A DNA stretch of 64,000 bases. It comes from Hermodice carunculata. Its lineage: Eukaryota > Annelida > Polychaeta > Eunicida > Amphinomidae. A program made the translations under genes and the position numbers. Of this stretch, positions 59,023 to 64,000 are shown one piece after another. The notes beneath the pieces are model-generated. The model did no database searches and was not told where the DNA came from. It worked only from the letters and a program-made list of their open reading frames with translations. The stretch's first letter is position 1, and each line of letters begins with the position of its first letter. The stretch covers positions 89,757,462 through 89,821,461 of the forward strand of contig OZ026622.1 of NCBI GenBank assembly GCA_964020975.1. Direction: 5' to 3'.

Positions 59023-59404
59023 CTGGGAATAAAGTTAGTATTAATTGGAATGGTAGAGATGGCATGTGGAAGATATTTGTTCAGTGGGATTATCAAGGCC
59101 AACCTTTCAGAAGTTTACTGTTCCAAAATGAATGCACCAAAAGCAATCTCTGATTTGAAAGACCACTGGCATGAAAGACCAAAAGTCTGTCTAATACGAC
59201 CACATAACCCATGTTCCTTGTGCTATTTTTTTTGTTTTTACACCTCCATTCGGGGGCCATCTGCTTGATGTGAACATTTTTGTACTATTCTAAGGGCAGG
59301 CTCTCAAAAGAATGACTGTTTAATGTGTTTTGTGTAGCTTCCATTTTGATTTTCATCTGAGCTGCCTTGTCAGTTGCCTGAGCGTATCAAATGGTCATCG
59401 TCTT

Positions 59405-59570
59405 GCCATCCATTCATCAACAATAACATATTTTTGACAACTCAAAAACTATTGGCCAGATCCATTTCATACTTGGTGGAGAGCTACCTGTGGTGCCTGT
59501 CTACAAAATTTACTCCAATAGGTATGCTCCAGTTATATGTGGATTTTTAATAAATTATTTTGTTCATTTT
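59405..59570. repeat. Diverged 'CCAGATCCATTTCA' repeat
   Basis: 'AAAACTATTGGCCAGATCCA', 'ACTTGGTGG' and 'GGTATGCTCCAGTTATATG' parallel 'AACCATTTGCCAGATTCACT' and 'TTATGCTCCAGTGATATGG' at 41815-41905. Confidence 0.6.
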
Positions 59571-61650
59571 TGGCGAAATGTTAAAAATTCTTCTCCAAAA
59601 CTGAGCTGCCAAGTGCTTCCAAATTGCACTGGAACACTTCTTGGGATCCCCAGACCTTGATTTGTTCAAAAGGTTGGCGTTTATATGGTGCGTTAAGTCA
59701 TGCTTTAGCTGCTTTTAACAGCTGATGAAGCACAATAAACAATTAAGTAAGGACACCAGATACAGGGCTGAAGAAAGTTTATTCTTAATAACAACATGTT
59801 AAATTGATAAATCTAAACTACATTTATATTTCCTTTGAGTCTGAATGTTTGTGTCTTAAGAAACAGCCCGTTTCACTAGGTCTGTCAACAGAACTCAACA
59901 GCTGTCTTGTAATGACATTTGTTTTTAATTTGTCAAACATTTAAGTTGTTCATATATCTTTACTGTGAGGAAAATCTTGTTAACTTTAGTTTATATTCAG
60001 AATGATGTTTCATTTATTTGTTCCAAACTTGTTAAAACAAGTTTGAGCTTTCAAGTTATAATTTCATAGCCATGATTTTCCATTAAAATAAAAGAATAGA
60101 AACAAAATTATGAGCACTTTTTTTTGGTTGTGATGCTCATCATAGATTCTTTTTATTGAGATCGGTAATACATTTGAAAAATAGTTTTACTCAATTTTAG
60201 TGTACCACTCAGCAGTTCGCCAGCACAAGACTGGTTCAGGTTTAACATAGGGGACATACAAGGTTCTCTCCTCTTAATATGAGCACCCCTCCAATGCAGA
60301 GAGGCCAACTCGCTATACAGAAGTGTGGTACTTTCATTATATTCTTCCCCTCAACAAAAGTCACCCCTCTTATAAGGCCATACATCTGGTGCATTTGCTA
60401 TACTTTCATGACATCACAGTATCATTAGCTTGGGTTTTCTCTTCAACTTTTTATGACCACTTTGTTCACATGATGAATTTTTAAAGTGACCTCACCTGAT
60501 GTATAAATTATTGTGGCAAATTTCTCTTTCATAAATCTCTGCCTTGCCTGCTTAGCAAACCTAGGGCCATTGACTGTTGGGATACAGGCCAATAACCAGA
60601 TATAGAAATGACAGTCTACTGAGCAGGCAATGACTCGGATCTGGAAAAGGAAGGACCTTGTATTCAAGTACCAGCTCTCTAAGTTGAGATACTTGTGTTA
60701 CTAATACCTGGACATGGTTCATTTTTCCATAGCTGGAAGAGAATATGTGAAGGCTTGCTTATTAAAAGTAAAAACCCCTTTCATGTAAAAAGTCAAGGGA
60801 CATTAAAATTATAAAAAGTGAACAATGAATCTATCTGGAAAAAATATAAAAAGTGAGTGCGAAACCGCCATAAATTCCAGCACCCACATAAAGGTCCACA
60901 TTACGTATGGTAATTGACTCCTAATTATCTTAAATGTGTAAAGATAATCTAAAGCAGATGAAAATGTGCATAATTGTTTGTTTCGCTAATATGTATATTG
61001 ATTATCCAGATTTTGTGTTATTGTTTCATATTAATGCAAATTGCAATTCTTTATCCCGTGTTGGTGAGGGTTTTGAAATAATTGTCCTCGGTTTTATTTA
61101 TTTCCGTATTTCTTGGTGAATTTTGGTGCCTAGAAAATTAGACTATTTTCTAACTTTGTTTTAACTGCCTCATAATGAGTACAATTTTGACAGCCTGAAA
61201 AATGTCTTCTTAGTTACAAGGTATAAAAAAAGTGTTTGTTCTACATTTAATTAAGACTCTTTATAATGGTGGTTACATCTTGCTCGATTTACAGGGGATT
61301 TTAGGTGTTCTATTTGCTAATTATTGTCCAATATTTACAAAATAGCAATTGAACTTTCCATGTTTTTTAATTGGTAGTGCCGCTATATATTGTTTAAATC
61401 TTTCTGCTATTTGGGAAATAATTTGTTTACTTAAAAATGTGTTGATAAGTGACCAGACCTTAGATTAGTTAGATATATTGTGCGCTATAATATCAGTATA
61501 ATTTTTTCTTTAATGCATCAAATATGATTTTTGTGATATGACTAGTTATTAGATTTTTCTTTTTTTCAGTTGGTGCATTTTGTATTTATTTTTGTACAAC
61601 CTATTTTTCCTATTAATGAATAAGACAATTTGAAAAGTTAACCATGGCTT
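59571..61650. other. Noncoding stretch
   Basis: No gene recognised. AT-rich, with scattered poly-A/T. Frames at 60443-60667 and 60934-61119 have no motif. Confidence 0.4.
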
Positions 61651-61652
61651 TT

Positions 61653-62165
61653 TTAGTTTATATTTTGAATTGATTGTACAGAGGGAAATGGTTTTTTGTA
61701 ATCAGTGTGAATATTTTGAACAAAAAGAGACATTACAACGTCAGCGTCTGTTTTATCATATATGTCTATCCAAAAGTAAGAACTAATTGGATTTTTAAAG
61801 TCATCTAGAGACTTGAAATTGAAAGGGTGCAGATTATTTTTAATTTGGCAAGATGTGAATATTTTGGCTAAGTTTATGTGGAAGACAGGTAAGAAGTCTG
61901 ATAAATCATTGTAGATTATACCACTTGGACATTCAGAATTATGATTGATTACATTAGTGAAGTTATTATCCACGAGCGTAGTTGACTTTTCCGTTATTTT
62001 GGTTAGTCTGTAAATGCACGGAAGAAATACGTTGCTGTATATATTTTCTATAAAGTTAGAGGAAGCCAGATCTGTATCTACATTTGGTAGATTATTGTTA
62101 AAAATCACCAAGAAGTTAACTTGGTTTATATTCTTGTTTAGTTTTTTCAAGGATAACTTCAATCG
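61653..62165 (-). mobile_element. LINE endonuclease C-terminal fragment
   Basis: The - strand is open for 170 codons: VIFNNNLPNVDTDLASSNFI, FLPCIYRLTKITEKSTTLVD, NNFTNVINHNSECPSGIIYN and DLSDFLPVFHINLAKIF. These match the GDFNxxL ... P T R ... TLIDxIFTN ... SDHLPVF motifs ending apurinic-type endonucleases. Key residues are changed (GDFN to FNN, SDHLP to SDFLP), so it is inactive. - strand frames at 62116-62343 may be part of the same copy. Confidence 0.85.
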
Positions 62166-63150
62166 TTAATTGAAATTTACTAAGAGTGGACAGTATTTGT
62201 AGATTAATAATAGCACGTTGAGATTGGACGGTATTTAGTGGGTAAGCATACGTATCACGAGGTCCAGTCCAAAGGTCAGAATCTTTTTGAGCCGATAAAA
62301 TCCTCCAAGAATGTCCAAAAAGGGTGTTGTATTTATTTAGCATAAAGGCCCATTATATAGTGTAAAATGATAAAGGTGCGCCTGATAAATATACATAAAA
62401 ATTCTTAAACTTTCATTGTCTTTTCAGTGGATGCATCTAAATAAAAAACCAATGAATTAAGTTAGATTGATACCTTTTTCTGCAACCCCTTTGACGAAAA
62501 TCATTATCTAAGATTCTAAAACATTTTGTTTCGTTGAATGGGCCTGTAACATATTAATTAGAGATAGGATTACACTTCCATCTTTCTAGGTTTTTTTAAG
62601 AGTTTCAACCTAAAAAATTGTGGGTGTCCGTAATTGGTATAAATTTAAATCTATATAACGGGTATAGTGTGTCCATTACATGTGCAGGCCCTGCAAACAT
62701 ACCCAGAGAACCAACGTCGTTGTCCGTATGAGCGATAGTTTGGAAGTCGAAACCAATTAAAATTTTTAAACAGCCCCAATTTCCCCCAAGATTCGAGCAA
62801 TTTTGAAGATATAAAATTAGTGTGGGTGCTAGTGTCATGCAAAATTTGGATGCTGTGAGCGCTATAGTCAGGCAAAATTTGAAGTTACTTGCTCCAGATG
62901 TGTCTGAGTTTAAAATCACACAAGAGTTAAGTGGAAAAAGTAACCAAAACTGAAGAAAACAACGAAAAATAGATAGAAATATGGACAAGGAAAGAAAGAA
63001 TATTGAGAAAAAACAATGTGCTCACACACATTAGCAATGGACCAGTCTGTTTGCACGTGTGTGTTTGTGTAAGTGAATACTGATTTCATAGCACTTCCTG
63101 TATTTCGCGAAGCTTATAATAAAATATGTAACAATGGTAAAAATCAGTGC
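62166..63150. other. Possible LINE flank; otherwise unassigned
   Basis: A - strand frame (62605-62988) and a short + strand frame (MQNLDAVSAIVRQNLKLLAP near 62836) look protein-like but match nothing I know. Confidence 0.3.
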
Positions 63151-63152
63151 GG

Positions 63153-63183
<31 letters not shown>

Positions 63184-63200
63184 TGTATATATAGATAGAT
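63151..63200. repeat. (GT)n and (TAGA)n microsatellite
   Basis: GT run followed by short ATATAGATAGATA. Confidence 0.92.
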
Positions 63201-63554
63201 ATTTATTGACAATAAGAATACAATATGCAAAGAGTATTACATGGAGCAAAATTAAATGAACTGTCCATTAAATAACGAAACATTCGCAGGCGAAAATATA
63301 GATAGGAGTGATCATGGAGAGACAAAGAAAAAACCAAGTCCAACCTATGTAGTGCACCGCGAGGAAACTTCAAGAAACAGCATATCTAACCAATGTGTGA
63401 TGACATACATGCAAACCATCATGCATGCTAAATGTCCTTTTGAGCTTGTTTCAATAGTTCAAGAAAAATACTCTAGGACATGGTGACACATGAGTACTAG
63501 ATCAGTACGGTTGCATTGGTTGTCAAAAAAGATTTGATACTTCATGGGCCATCA

Positions 63555-63985
63555 AATATCCTAGTACAATAGATACGGTTACTAAACTTCTGAATAAGAT
63601 ATTACGGATCATCACATTTTCAAGTTTTAATTCACATACTGATCCTCATTTCCACACATCTAAATTATTGAAATTTCAAATTTCAAATTTAAAGATTATC
63701 TTGTTTCTGCCGTGTTTAGAATCCTCTTTCCTGAAGTATCAAGTGTCCATAACTATAACACTAGACAAACACGTGACTTTTATATACAGCAAGTTAGGAC
63801 TTATGTAGGGAAGTTTGGGATAATATATCATGGACCGGACCGGAAATTTGTGTACTTTTCATCCCAGTAATTATTGTTTAGTTTATAATTATATGTAGTC
63901 AGTGCTGTCTCAGCCGGGAGGAAAATGAGCCCCAAAGAGGCTTCATTCCTCTAGCTGAAAATCTTGCTTTCATTAAACCTGTCTC
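63555..63985 (+). mobile_element. LINE 3' end (pol C-terminus and 3' UTR)
   Basis: TVTKLLNKILRIITFSSFNS, HTDPHFHTSKLLKF, HNYNTRQTRDFYIQQVRTYV and GKFGIIYHGPD match the C-terminal region of RT-encoding LINEs ('QKRAIRIITxxxxxxHTxPLFxxxxILK...HNYNTRxxxxFxxPxxRTxxGKFSIxYxGPxxWN'). After a stop, the 3' UTR carries GAGGCTTCATTCCTCTAGCT. The 5' part is missing. Confidence 0.82.
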
Positions 63986-64000
63986 AGGTACATAACACTC

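Overview
This is metazoan nuclear DNA: an AT-rich window with one multi-exon, intron-bearing gene in a dense bed of old transposable elements, satellites and palindromes. Nothing looks bacterial. A tRNA-derived SINE with a 'TTTCCTCCACC' core, several LINE lineages, Tc1 and mariner transposons, and a chymotrypsin-like digestive-type protease suggest a marine invertebrate. A mollusc is plausible from the feel of the protease, but the phylum cannot be fixed from this sequence alone.

The one convincing host gene is a secreted chymotrypsin-fold serine protease on the + strand. It has six coding exons (26347-26389, 29746-29917, 30825-30915, 31828-32005, 33024-33172, 37379-37537). All five junctions are GT-AG with matching phases and give a 263-residue precursor with an intact His/Asp/Ser triad. 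A TATA box and initiator lie just upstream, and AATAAA lies 23 bases after the stop. Its zymogen cleavage site follows Phe rather than Arg/Lys, its S1 pocket is uncharged, and an unusual cysteine pair is predicted.

Layout. 1-3.2 kb: decayed Tc1-like transposon ending in an 80-bp triple repeat. 3.2-5 kb: CTAT satellite and two unidentified open stretches, one of which could be a terminal exon. 5.4-10.2 kb: two LINE fragments. 10.3-22 kb: mostly noncoding, with imperfect tandem repeats, a foldback palindrome and TA satellites. 22.7-25.3 kb: a hairpin MITE, two LINE fragments and one copy of a ~430-bp dispersed repeat. 26.3-37.6 kb: the protease gene, whose introns hold TA satellites, tandem duplications, a copy of the dispersed repeat and a striking 1.1-kb palindromic-motif element. 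39.6-41.1 kb: LINE tail, tandem repeat and SINE. 42.1-45.3 kb: a purine-rich LINE carrying an SGNH-hydrolase-like ORF, an endonuclease, a reverse transcriptase and a C-terminal zinc knuckle. 46.2-46.9 kb: long inverted repeats. About 47-54.6 kb: a broken Ty3/Gypsy-like LTR retrotransposon fossil on the - strand, itself invaded by two DNA elements. 55-57.3 kb: LINE reverse transcriptase and mariner transposase remnants. 57.3-64 kb: satellites, another copy of the dispersed repeat and further LINE pieces.

The window shows layered insertion: DNA elements inside the LTR fossil, repeats inside introns, and one repeat beginning about six bases from a protease splice donor. The least familiar items are a hairpin MITE family whose flanks are conserved while its palindromic cores differ from copy to copy, and the intronic element built from alternating GATCAAAT/ATTTGTTC words.
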